Of a DNA stretch of 33,045 bases, positions 8,453 to 15,443 are shown piece after piece. The notes below the pieces were generated by a model, which had not been told where the DNA came from, searched no databases, and saw nothing but the letters and a program-made list of their open reading frames with translations. Position 1 is the first letter of the stretch, and the number at the start of each line of letters is the position of its first letter. The translations under genes and the position numbers were made by a program. This DNA comes from Spirochaetota bacterium. Its GTDB lineage: Bacteria; Spirochaetota; Spirochaetia; DSM-27196; PWMO01. Where the stretch lies: assembly GCA_009908925.1 (NCBI GenBank), contig JAAAOH010000015.1, positions 1 through 33,045 of the forward strand. Direction: 5' to 3'.

Positions 8453-8467
8453 TGAAACGCTATTTCA
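8453..8467. promoter_or_regulatory. Second copy of the IclR-type palindrome, upstream of eda
   Basis: TGAAAC-GCT-ATTTCA differs from the perfect copy at 5671-5685 in one arm base and in the spacer. On the minus strand it begins at the last base of the predicted -10 box and covers the expected transcription start of eda-kdgK, a typical repressor position. Confidence 0.7.
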
Positions 8468-8496
8468 TTTTGCGAGTGTTGTCGGATACGTGTCAA
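8467..8496 (-). promoter_or_regulatory. Sigma-70-type promoter of eda-kdgK
   Basis: A perfect TTGACA (8491-8496) is separated by 18 bases from CAAAAT (8467-8472). The start of transcription should be about 8460, inside the palindrome, which leaves a leader of about 100 bases before eda. Confidence 0.6.
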
Positions 8497-8512
8497 GGAT
8501 GAGGTATCGAGG

Positions 8513-8652
8513 AGCGTGTTGGTAAGACTCCTGTAAGTCGTTGGAGAACGGGAAGCTGTGCGCGATTCGAGCTGTTCGGCGATATTGGGCAGAACGTTTT
8601 GCGAATAAGAAACTGCGCCGGCGGGACTTGCGTCTGCCCCTACCAACACGCT
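8513..8652. repeat. Inverted-repeat element, possibly a structured RNA, downstream of tRNA-Pro
   Basis: Perfect 12-bp arms AGCGTGTTGGTA (8513-8524) and TACCAACACGCT (8641-8652) enclose 116 bases. Two more nested pairings continue inwards: AGAC 8525-8528 with GTCT 8632-8635, and AAGTC 8535-8539 with GACTT 8625-8629. The order suggests one long imperfect stem with a branched or open centre. It fills most of the gene-free stretch 8358-8668, together with the eda leader and promoter. It lies 15 bases after the tRNA-Pro 3' end on the minus strand. It has no coding potential that I recognise, and I see no signal-recognition-particle or tmRNA signature. Confidence 0.5.
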
Positions 8653-8667
8653 GCTATATACTTCGAT

Positions 8668-8741
8668 TCGGGCTGGGCGGATTTGAACCGCCGACCCCCT
8701 GTCCCCCAGACAGGTACGCTAAACCACTGCGCTACAGCCCG
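8668..8741 (-). tRNA. tRNA-Pro (anticodon GGG)
   Basis: The full cloverleaf reads on the minus strand. The acceptor stem CGGGCTG pairs with CAGCCCG, and the D-arm region is TAGCGCAGTGGTTTAGCGTA. The anticodon stem CCTGT/ACAGG frames the loop CTGGGGG with anticodon GGG, and the T-arm is GGCGGTTCAAATCCGCC. The discriminator base is A. The 3' CCA is not encoded and must be added by the CCA-adding enzyme. Confidence 0.96.
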
Positions 8742-8756
8742 TTGATGTGAGCCTGA

Positions 8757-8786
8757 ATACTAATATGGCCGGCACTGAGATGTCAA
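8757..8786 (-). promoter_or_regulatory. Promoter of tRNA-Pro
   Basis: TTGACA (8781-8786) and TAGTAT (8757-8762) are 18 bases apart in the 52-base gap between the FecR gene and the tRNA. This places the start of transcription about ten bases before the mature tRNA 5' end. Confidence 0.6.
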
Positions 8787-8793
8787 CTGAGGC

Positions 8794-9696
8794 TCAGTCT
8801 TCCTCGTCGTCTCCGCCGTCGGAATCGGAGTCGCCGGAATCCGAATCTCCGCCCGACGTCCCGCCATCTGAACCGCTGGTGTCTCCTGAGTCGCCGTCGT
8901 CCGCAGCGCTATCGCTTCCGTCGCGGGCCGAGTCGTCATCGTCCTCATCCGCGGGATCGTCATCCTGATCGCCGTCATCCGCGCCATCATCATCGTCATC
9001 GTCGTCTTCCTCGGTCTCCACATCCTCGCGGTCGAGCTCTTCGGGCTCGCTTTCATCCTCGAGCTCATCGAGCTCGCTGTCGTCGAGGTCCTCGGTCGAA
9101 AGATCCGGATCGAGGATGTTGACGCTCTGTCCCGCGGTGAGTGTGCTCTTCTCACCGTCGTCGCGGCGAACCTCGACCTCGCCGTCGAAGACGACCACGA
9201 CTTCACGGACACCCGGGTCTACATCGATGCGGAAGTCGGTACCTCGCACCCCGACGACGGCACCAGGTGTCGAGACCTCGAAGCGCTTCGAGCCGGTGAG
9301 GGCCTCAACAATGGAGCGAAGCGAACCCTCGTCGAGGCGCAAGCGTGTTCGACCGCGCCGCCGCTTGCTGAGCCGCTCGAGATGCACCGTGGTCTGCCTG
9401 GCAACCCTGAGAACGGCATGATTCGGCTCGAGCAGGAGCTCCGCCGTCGTCCGCCGTGTCTCGAGAGATCCGCCGAGCGGCACGTCCATGCCGAGCTCAA
9501 CCGGCAGGACCGCATCGCCCTCCCCGTCCCTCACGGTGAGCTCACCGACGTCGGCTGCATATTCGAGTCTCGCCTCGTGTGATGCCGATGCACCGGCGGC
9601 AATGACGGGAAGCGCCGGGAGAACGAGAACAAGGGCAACAAGCACGCACTGCCGGCCCGCGAAGCGCGGCAACTTCGAAACGCTACAGTACTCCAT
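8794..9696 (-). CDS. Secreted FecR-domain protein with hyperacidic C-terminal tail
   Basis: The protein has 300 residues from ATG 9696. A TTG 36 bases further upstream is an alternative, and neither has a convincing Shine-Dalgarno. A signal peptide (FAGRQCVLVALVLVLPALPVIA, cleavage near GASA) is followed by a FecR domain of about 160 residues. Its marks are LRVARQTTVHL, RLRLDEGSLRSIVEAL, FEVSTPGAVVGVRGTDFRI and VVVFDGEVEV, then TLTAGQSVNI. The last 120 or so residues are almost only Asp, Glu, Ser and Gly, including a run of seven Asp. Free-standing FecR-domain proteins occur in the periplasm or on the surface without a FecA partner, and none is nearby. The tail could bind divalent cations or keep the protein soluble in salt, but its function is unknown. 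Confidence 0.8.
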   Translation of the reverse strand: MEYCSVSKLPRFAGRQCVLVALVLVLPALPVIAAGASASHEARLEYAADVGELTVRDGEGDAVLPVELGMDVPLGGSLETRRTTAELLLEPNHAVLRVARQTTVHLERLSKRRRGRTRLRLDEGSLRSIVEALTGSKRFEVSTPGAVVGVRGTDFRIDVDPGVREVVVVFDGEVEVRRDDGEKSTLTAGQSVNILDPDLSTEDLDDSELDELEDESEPEELDREDVETEEDDDDDDDGADDGDQDDDPADEDDDDSARDGSDSAADDGDSGDTSGSDGGTSGGDSDSGDSDSDGGDDEED

Positions 9697-9776
9697 TTCC
9701 GGAATGGTACTAAGACAGCAACCCGGATACAAGTCCTGCGGCTGCCGCGCCGGTGTGATAGCCGCTACCGACGACG

Positions 9777-10763
9777 CTACTGCGGGCCCGGGTCGCCCCC
9801 GTCCGACCCTTCGCCCCCCTCGGCGCGCCCCGAGCCGCCTGAGTCCTCATCACCCGGGCCCGGATGGGCGGTGCTCAGCATCTGCCGGTGGAGGTAGTCC
9901 TTGCGGTAGAGCATGTCGAAGGGCACCTTGTAGGCGGCCTCGATCGTCTCGCGGCTGAAGAGCTCGTCGGTAGCGCCGAGCTGCATGCCGCCGCCTTTGG
10001 AGAAGAGCAGCATGTGATCGGAGTACTTGCGGGTGAGCTCGAGGTTGTGTGCGGAGTAGTACACGCTCGTGCCGAAATCGGCGGCGAAGCGGGTCAGAAA
10101 CTCGAAGGTACGCTCCTGCCGTCCGGGTTCGACCGCGAAGACGGGCTCATCGAGAATGACCAGTCTGGATCCGTAGAGGACGCTGAAGCCGACGATGGTA
10201 CGCTGGAGCTCACCCTTACTGAGCTCCTGGGTGCGTTTATGCAGAAAGCCGCCGAGCTCGAGTTCCCGTTGCGCGTCCTCGAGGAGGCCCGTCGCGCTTC
10301 CCTCCTGGTGATAGCCGTTTTCGAAGACGAACTCCATGAGCTCACCCACCGGCTCCTCGGTCTCGAACTCCATGTTCTGATACACGAAGGAGACGTAGCG
10401 GTTGCGCTCCATCTCGAGCTCCGGATCCACGGCGGCGCGGGCGAAGTCCGCAGTGTCGCGATCGAAGAGCTGCACGCGCCCGGAGGCCGGAAAGAGCCGT
10501 GCGCCGGCGAGCAGAAGCATGGTCGACTTACCGGTGCCGTTCTCACCGACGAGGGAAAGAACGCCCGCCGGGAGGTCGATCGTGAGGCCGGAGAAGACCT
10601 CGGCGACCTCCTCGGGCCGCTCGACGGCGCGGAGGGCATCCGGGTCGCCGGGAGACGCATCGGCGGGAGATCCCGCACCGGCGGTGCCGACGCCCTCCTC
10701 GGGGCCATAGTAGAAGCTCACATCCTGAAACGAGACAACTGTATTCGACATTGGGTTACTCAC
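9777..10763 (-). CDS. ABC transporter ATP-binding protein without permease partner
   Basis: The protein has about 328 residues from a GTG at 10763 (VSNPM...), which overlaps the gpgS stop by 8 bases. An ATG at 10751 is the alternative. It is one complete nucleotide-binding domain: Walker A GENGTGKST (about 73-81), Q-loop FVYQNMEF, variant signature LSKGE, Walker B RLVILDEP and H-loop SAHNLEL. A 35-residue Gly/Ala/Pro-rich insert precedes Walker A, and the C-terminus ends in a low-complexity Gly/Asp tail. No membrane subunit or binding protein lies nearby, so it may serve a permease encoded elsewhere or act in a non-transport role. It is the last gene of the peptidase-like/gpgS operon. Confidence 0.82.
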   Translation of the reverse strand: MSNPMSNTVVSFQDVSFYYGPEEGVGTAGAGSPADASPGDPDALRAVERPEEVAEVFSGLTIDLPAGVLSLVGENGTGKSTMLLLAGARLFPASGRVQLFDRDTADFARAAVDPELEMERNRYVSFVYQNMEFETEEPVGELMEFVFENGYHQEGSATGLLEDAQRELELGGFLHKRTQELSKGELQRTIVGFSVLYGSRLVILDEPVFAVEPGRQERTFEFLTRFAADFGTSVYYSAHNLELTRKYSDHMLLFSKGGGMQLGATDELFSRETIEAAYKVPFDMLYRKDYLHRQMLSTAHPGPGDEDSGGSGRAEGGEGSDGGDPGPQ

Positions 10764-11772
10764 CTGGGGCGGCACTGCCGCGGCGCTCCTTCTGCTGTTC
10801 CTGATACTCCGGTATCGTGTTCATAGGAGGTCGTTCTTCCTCCACGATCTCGTGCTCGACCGACTCGAAGACCTCGTCGTGCACCTGAAACTGCCTGAGG
10901 ATGGAGCTCGTGTCGGGAAGCGCAGGTACGATGTCGAGTTTCTGAGCACGATTGAGGAATGTCTGGAGAATCCCGAAGGCCATACGACCGAGGCTGCGCG
11001 TGGGCTGGTTTCGGTGAACCCGCTGGTCGAGATCGGTCTGCCCGAAGGCCGACATGCCCCAGCGGGTGTATACATCGAGCAGGTGCGAGGTCTCCACACC
11101 GTAGCCGATCGGAAAGGGTATTTCCTCGAGGACACCGCGGCGCACTGCGTACTCGCCGGAGAGCGGCTGAATGATGGCGGTGAGCTCCGGGAAGAACAGC
11201 GAGAACAGCGGCCGGATCAGTATCTCGGTCACCCGCCCGCCGCCTGAGGGGCGCACCCCGTGCGATGAGGCAAGCGGGCGGTCGTAGAAGGCCTTCACGT
11301 ACTGGATCTCGTCGCGGAAGATGAGCGGCGCGACGAGACCGTAGACGAAGCGCGGGTGGATGTTCTTTATGTCGGCATCGATGTACACGATGATATCGCC
11401 GGAGAGCTGGTAGATCGCCTTCCACAGGTTCTCGCCTTTTCCCTTCCTGGCCTCGACCGACGGCAGAATGTCACTTGCGAGGTAGGTATCCGCGCCGAAC
11501 GACCGCGCCACGTCGAGCGTGTTGTCGACCGATCCGGAATCGATCACCGCGATCTCGTCCAGGAGCGGATAACGCATCATGAGCTCGGAGCGGAAGATCA
11601 CCACCTCTTTGCCGATGGTGGCCTCCTCGTTGAGCGTCGGGATACACAGCGAGATGGAGAGATTTTGCTTCTCCTTCGCCTCGACGAGGGCGCGAAGGTC
11701 CCGGAACTGGGAGTGGTGAAAGGTATTGTTCTTGAGCCAGGAGTCGATGTGGCTCTGCATGGGGTTACTCAT
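10756..11772 (-). CDS. gpgS: Glucosyl-3-phosphoglycerate synthase (GT81 family)
   Basis: The protein has 338 residues from ATG 11772, with AGGGGGT about seven bases upstream, and overlaps the previous gene by 8 bases. It has a GT-A glycosyltransferase fold with the nucleotide-binding CIPTLNEEATIG (43-54), VIDSGSVDNT (76-85) and the metal-binding DAD (132-134). The strongly diagnostic GpgS block is GGGRVTEILIRPL (177-189), followed by QPLSGEYAVRR and GYGVETSHLLD. It transfers glucose from an NDP-glucose to 3-phosphoglycerate. The product is dephosphorylated by GpgP to glucosylglycerate, a compatible solute, or used in polysaccharide priming in mycobacteria. No phosphatase gene is in the window. 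A mannosyl-specific relative cannot be wholly excluded. Confidence 0.88.
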   Translation of the reverse strand: MSNPMQSHIDSWLKNNTFHHSQFRDLRALVEAKEKQNLSISLCIPTLNEEATIGKEVVIFRSELMMRYPLLDEIAVIDSGSVDNTLDVARSFGADTYLASDILPSVEARKGKGENLWKAIYQLSGDIIVYIDADIKNIHPRFVYGLVAPLIFRDEIQYVKAFYDRPLASSHGVRPSGGGRVTEILIRPLFSLFFPELTAIIQPLSGEYAVRRGVLEEIPFPIGYGVETSHLLDVYTRWGMSAFGQTDLDQRVHRNQPTRSLGRMAFGILQTFLNRAQKLDIVPALPDTSSILRQFQVHDEVFESVEHEIVEEERPPMNTIPEYQEQQKERRGSAAPGE

Positions 11773-12931
11773 CGCAGCACCCCCTGTCGAGGGCCACGAT
11801 GAGACCGACGAGCTGAGCGACGCCCCGCGAAATGGGTTCGATCTCCACCCGCTCATCCTCTTCGTTGATGTTCTCTCCGTCCGTGAGACCGATGGTCACT
11901 GCCGGGATCCCCTTGTCGATGAACGCCGAGAGCTCGGACGTACTTGGCGTGATCCGCGTGTTGATGTCGAGTCGCTTGAGGATCTCACGCGCATGGTCGG
12001 CAAGGGGATGCGAGAACTTGATGCCGCCGGGCTGGCGCCGCGAGAGCACGTTGAACTCGACCTCGGCGCCTGTCTGGGAGGACACCTCGGCCGCGATATC
12101 GCCGATCTTGTTGGCGAGGTCCTGGACCAGATCGCCGGACTCGCTTCGGATTTCGAACCGGAGGGATGCCTGGGTCGGCGTCATGCTGAATGACGCCCCG
12201 GCCTCGATGGAACTCAGGACGATGGTCGTCCGCGGCCTGCGCGGGAGCGGTATCTCGAGCATTCGATTTATGATCTCGTTGATGTTGACGATGGCCCCGC
12301 CGGCCCCGAAGCGTGTCCAGTCGTATTCCTCGGGCACACGGTACTGTATCTCCCCCCGCAGCATCCCGATCGAGCCGTAGCTGAGGCGACCGAGCTTCAC
12401 CCCCTCCACACAGATGCCTGATGACACCGGGATGTCCTTGTTGTTGAGGAAGAACCGGATGCCCTCGATGTCGCCGCGTCCGATGCTGCGCGAGGAGCCC
12501 ATGAGCACGAGGTTCGAGTTGAGCTTGATATCGAGCTTCTCGAGAATGAGCGGGAGCGTCGCCACCGCGGCCACTCCAAGACTGTTATCGCCGACCCCGG
12601 GACCACCCACAAAGTCGGGCTGGATCACCACGTTGTGATCGACGAGCTCGGAGAATGCGGTGTCCATGTGCGCCACGATGAGGATGTTCCGTTCCGGGTC
12701 CTCACCCGGGAGAATGCCGAGGGCGTTACCTGCCTCGTCGGTGGAGCAGTTCTGCAACTGATACTCGTTGAAGCGCTCGAGCAGGAAATCCACCCGTCGC
12801 CGCTCGTGGAAGGTCGGCGACGGGATCTCCGCGACCATCACGAGGTTGGTCAGGAGGATCTCGGTAAGCTCGTCGATACGCTTTTCGAAGGCCGGAAGCT
12901 CGTCGAGGATCGCCTCGAAGCCCTGCTTCAT
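11765..12931 (-). CDS. M20-type metallohydrolase homologue with degenerate active site
   Basis: The protein has 388 residues, and GAGGT eight bases before the ATG sets the start. The overall layout is that of an M20 (PepT/CPG2-like) zinc aminopeptidase with a dimerisation insert. First-metal residues are kept: His88 with Asp90 in VAHMDT, Asp115 in GVGDNS, and Glu176 in CVEG. At the catalytic Glu-Glu site the sequence is GSSRSIGRGD (145-154), with no glutamate. Near the C-terminus GENINEEDE (352-360) has Asn356 where the family metal His is expected. Thus the general base and two metal ligands appear lost, and a peptidase activity is unlikely. It is first in an operon with gpgS and an ABC ATPase, which suggests a binding, scaffolding or altered-chemistry role there. 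Confidence 0.8.
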   Translation of the reverse strand: MKQGFEAILDELPAFEKRIDELTEILLTNLVMVAEIPSPTFHERRRVDFLLERFNEYQLQNCSTDEAGNALGILPGEDPERNILIVAHMDTAFSELVDHNVVIQPDFVGGPGVGDNSLGVAAVATLPLILEKLDIKLNSNLVLMGSSRSIGRGDIEGIRFFLNNKDIPVSSGICVEGVKLGRLSYGSIGMLRGEIQYRVPEEYDWTRFGAGGAIVNINEIINRMLEIPLPRRPRTTIVLSSIEAGASFSMTPTQASLRFEIRSESGDLVQDLANKIGDIAAEVSSQTGAEVEFNVLSRRQPGGIKFSHPLADHAREILKRLDINTRITPSTSELSAFIDKGIPAVTIGLTDGENINEEDERVEIEPISRGVAQLVGLIVALDRGCCDE

Positions 12932-12975
12932 ACGGAATACCTCGCCGGAGATGGATGATGGATCGTACCGCCCTC

Positions 12976-13005
12976 ACAGTACCCCGGGCAGCCGTCACGA
13001 ATCAA
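12976..13005 (-). promoter_or_regulatory. Candidate promoter of the M20-like/gpgS/ABC operon
   Basis: TTGATT (13000-13005) and TACTGT (12976-12981) are 18 bases apart, about 45 bases before the first gene, in the 105-base gap after lemA. No terminator for lemA is visible in the same gap. Confidence 0.5.
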
Positions 13006-13036
13006 GCTCAATGAGCCCGGTCTCCGCCCCCGGCGA

Positions 13037-13639
13037 TTACCCGTCGTTCCCGAAATCCACCTCCGGCACTTCCATGTCTTCCTCATCCACCTCGAAATAG
13101 GTCCTCGCCTCGAAGCCGAGTTGCGAGGCAATCATGGCTGTCGGGAAGGTGCGGATACGCGTGTTGTACTGTCGAACGGCCTCGTTGTAGCGGCGCCGGG
13201 CAACGGCAATGCGGTTCTCCGTGCCGGCAAGCTCGTCCTGCAGCCGGATGAAGTTCTCGTTCGACCGCAGTTGCGGGTAGTTTTCGACGATCACCAGAAG
13301 CCGACTCAGCGCCGACTGCAGCTCGCCGTAGCTCTCGGCCGTCTCCTCGACGCTCCCGGCGCCGGCCAGGCGCGCGCGAGCGTCGGCAATAGAGGTGAAG
13401 ATCTCCTCCTCCTGCTCGGCAAACCCGCGCACGGTGTTCACCAGGTTGGGAATGAGATCGCTGCGGCGCTGCAGCTGATTCTCTACCTCCGACCAGGATG
13501 CGCTCACCTGCTCGTCCATCCGCACGAGGGTATTACGCGCACTCACGTACCACGAAATCAGCGAAATGATCATGATGATGACCACGGCCGCTACCACGGC
13601 CGCGATGATGAGGCCGGTATATGAACGTTTCTGTGCCAT
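13037..13639 (-). CDS. lemA: LemA family protein
   Basis: The 200-residue protein has one N-terminal membrane helix (about residues 9-31). It is followed by the LemA helical domain with NTLVRMDEQVSASWSEVENQLQRR, RSDLIPNLVNTVRGFA and ENYPQLRSNENFIRLQDELAGTENRIAVARRRYN, all highly typical. The acidic C-terminus ends in EDMEVPEVDFGNDG. LemA proteins are anchored in the cytoplasmic membrane with a long helical bundle and are often encoded beside TPM-domain proteins, as here (85 bases after the TPM gene). Their biochemical role is not settled, and envelope stress or protein quality control has been proposed for relatives. Confidence 0.93.
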   Translation of the reverse strand: MAQKRSYTGLIIAAVVAAVVIIMIISLISWYVSARNTLVRMDEQVSASWSEVENQLQRRSDLIPNLVNTVRGFAEQEEEIFTSIADARARLAGAGSVEETAESYGELQSALSRLLVIVENYPQLRSNENFIRLQDELAGTENRIAVARRRYNEAVRQYNTRIRTFPTAMIASQLGFEARTYFEVDEEDMEVPEVDFGNDG

Positions 13640-13724
13640 TGCCTGTCTAATTCTCCTTCACACTACCGTATTCTGCGTTACGCTGTTTCGCGCCCGGCGG
13701 TGGCAGCCGCGGCGCCCGCCGCAC

Positions 13725-14552
13725 TCAGAAGCCGCGCGAGGCGCCGCCGCCCCCGAAACCTCCTCCGCCGAAACCACCGAAGCCGCCACCACCCCCGCCG
13801 GAGCCGAAGCCACCGCCGAAGAAGCCGCGACCGCCGGTGAGAAACAAAAGCGGCCAGAAGAAACGTCCACCGCCGAGGAAGAACATCAGAACCAGCATGT
13901 AGAGCAGGCGGCCTCCGCCGCCCCCGGAGGAGGTGCCGCGGTTGGAGCGAGCCGCGGGCGCTCGGGCCCCGTACTCGCTCAGGTCGACGTCGTACTCCTC
14001 GGCTATGATGCCGGCCACCTGCTGCATGCCGGCATAGAGGCCGGCGCCGTAGTTACCCTGCCGCAGCGGCGGCAGCACGGCGGTGTCGAGAATCTCGCCG
14101 GCCCGACCGTCGGGAATGGCGCCTTCGATTCCGTAGCCGACCTCGATGCGTACCTCACGCTCCTCGAGCGCGAGGACGAAGAGCACGCCCGAGTCCTCCT
14201 CCGCGCCGCCGACACCCCACGCCGACGCCAACCGTATGGAGTACTCCTCCACCGTGGCAAAGGGCTCCACGGTATCCACCACGGCAACGGCGATTTCGGC
14301 GCCGGTTGCGTCCTGCACCGCCTCGGCGAGCGCGGTCATCCGTTGCTCCGCCTCGGCGTCGATCACCCCGGAGAAGTCGTTGACGAAGCCCGAGGGTTCG
14401 GGCAGGTCCTGTGCCATGGCCGGCGGTGTCACCGCACCGAGGAGCAGCGCCAGCCCGAACGTCGCAACGAGCACTGCCGGACGCCGTGCCGCGCCGGAAC
14501 CACGAGTCGCCGGCGAAGCACCCCCTTGCTGTCCTACGCGCAGAGCCCTCAT
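13725..14552 (-). CDS. TPM-domain membrane protein (YgcG-like)
   Basis: The protein has 275 residues from ATG 14552, with GGAG eight bases upstream. A TTG two codons earlier, overlapping the previous stop, is less likely. A signal peptide (about residues 25-48, ending PPAMAQ) leads to a TPM domain of about 120 residues, starting PSGFVNDFSGVIDAEAEQRM and containing EVRIEVGYGIEGAIPDGRAGEIL. A C-terminal membrane helix (LLYMLVLMFFLGG) and a Gly/Phe-rich tail follow. TPM domains face the periplasm or thylakoid lumen, and plant TLP18.3 has weak phosphatase activity. It lies 2 bases after the nucleotidyltransferase gene and upstream of lemA. The TPM-LemA pairing is common in bacteria. Confidence 0.9.
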   Translation of the reverse strand: MRALRVGQQGGASPATRGSGAARRPAVLVATFGLALLLGAVTPPAMAQDLPEPSGFVNDFSGVIDAEAEQRMTALAEAVQDATGAEIAVAVVDTVEPFATVEEYSIRLASAWGVGGAEEDSGVLFVLALEEREVRIEVGYGIEGAIPDGRAGEILDTAVLPPLRQGNYGAGLYAGMQQVAGIIAEEYDVDLSEYGARAPAARSNRGTSSGGGGGRLLYMLVLMFFLGGGRFFWPLLFLTGGRGFFGGGFGSGGGGGGFGGFGGGGFGGGGASRGF

Positions 14553-14554
14553 GT

Positions 14555-15280
14555 TCAACTCTCCATCCGGTCGACCGTCTCGACGAGATCCGCGAGCCGA
14601 AGCAGAAGGGCCTCGGCCAGCCGGACGGGATCGGCGGACTCCCCGTTGCGGTAGGCGACCAGTTCCATGAAGGGCCCCGACTCCAGACCGAACGCCTCGT
14701 TGACGGCGGAAATGAGGGCATCCGGGGCGGTGGGCACCGGATCAACACCCTTGAGGCGCAGCAGACCGCGAAACACCGCCGCAACGGGGCCGTACCATCG
14801 CTTGAGCTCGCGCCCGAGGAGACGGCGCCGGCCCCGGGCGGCAAGGACGAGCTGCCGGAGGCTTATGAGGTTGCCGCGCATCTGGTGCTCGAGCTGGTGG
14901 CGCAGGTTGCGCCGGTCAACCGCGAGCGTGGCGGTGGGATCCTCACCGTGGAGAACAGTGTGACGTGCGGCAATGTCGAGATACTCCATGGGAAAGACAT
15001 CGCTCGAGCGGGCAAACTCCCCGGAGGTGAGAATGAGCGGCGTGATGCGCCGTTTTCGCATCATCCCTCCGGCCGACTTCGCAAGTCGCGCCAGGGCGTC
15101 GGGATCGGGCTCGGAGAGGAGCACGAGCACATTCACGTCGGATACGCCCGGATGGAAGTTGCCCTCCACGTAGCTCCCGTACAGAACGACGGAATCGAGT
15201 CGCTCACCGAACGTTTCCTTCAGTTTCCCGAGAAAGTCCACCTCAACCGCATCTTTCAGCCGTTCGGCCGCACCTGGCAT
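14555..15280 (-). CDS. Nucleotidyltransferase-domain protein with DxN motif
   Basis: The 241-residue protein has GGAG seven bases before the ATG. The first 100 residues form a pol-beta-type minimal nucleotidyltransferase fold with VVLYGSYVEGNFHPGVSDVNVLVLL. The GS...D motif is present, but the expected second carboxylate of the DxD/DxE pair is Asn (D-V-N), so two-metal catalysis may be weakened or lost. The remaining 140 residues are helical, with several basic stretches (RRNLRHQLEHQMRGNL, RGRRRLLGRELKRW), similar to substrate-binding helical domains. It is the first gene of a group with TPM and lemA. The substrate is unknown. Confidence 0.75.
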   Translation of the reverse strand: MPGAAERLKDAVEVDFLGKLKETFGERLDSVVLYGSYVEGNFHPGVSDVNVLVLLSEPDPDALARLAKSAGGMMRKRRITPLILTSGEFARSSDVFPMEYLDIAARHTVLHGEDPTATLAVDRRNLRHQLEHQMRGNLISLRQLVLAARGRRRLLGRELKRWYGPVAAVFRGLLRLKGVDPVPTAPDALISAVNEAFGLESGPFMELVAYRNGESADPVRLAEALLLRLADLVETVDRMES

Positions 15281-15346
15281 ACATCACTCCTGCATCTGAA
15301 TCACCCCGAAGATACTCATGCAGGCCCCGCGAATCAATGTGAGCCG

Positions 15347-15375
15347 TTGACGTAGCGGCCGGGCCCTTTTAAGAT
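15347..15375 (+). promoter_or_regulatory. Promoter of the DHOD-like/galM operon
   Basis: TTGACG (15347-15352) and TAAGAT (15370-15375) are 17 bases apart. The leader of about 60 bases ends with AAGGAG six bases before the ATG at 15444. Confidence 0.6.
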
Positions 15376-15380
15376 GAGGA

Positions 15381-15409
15381 GGTGCGAGCGCCGGCGCGGC
15401 CGACGCACC
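15381..15409 (+). other. 5'-leader hairpin before the DHOD-like gene
   Basis: GGTGCG (15381-15386) and CGCACC (15404-15409) pair around a GC-rich loop, right at the predicted start of the transcript. It may protect the mRNA 5' end. There is no T-run and no recognised riboswitch signature. Confidence 0.45.
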
Positions 15410-15443
15410 ACCTGACAGTAAGCTGAAAATCAAGGAGCGACAC

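Noticed and set aside
8513..8652. Inverted-repeat element as an insertion sequence or MITE
   Set aside because: There is no transposase, no target-site duplication at the ends, and extra internal pairings point to RNA structure instead. This is kept only as a weak alternative.
8513..8652. Inverted-repeat element as SRP RNA, 6S RNA or tmRNA
   Set aside because: The SRP tetraloop region (GGAAG with AGCAGC) and the tmRNA tRNA-like ends are absent. The length and open-centre shape are not enough to call 6S RNA.
9864..10826. A 320-codon plus-strand frame opposite the ABC gene
   Set aside because: It is antisense to clear Walker A/B-containing coding sequence and has no independent support.
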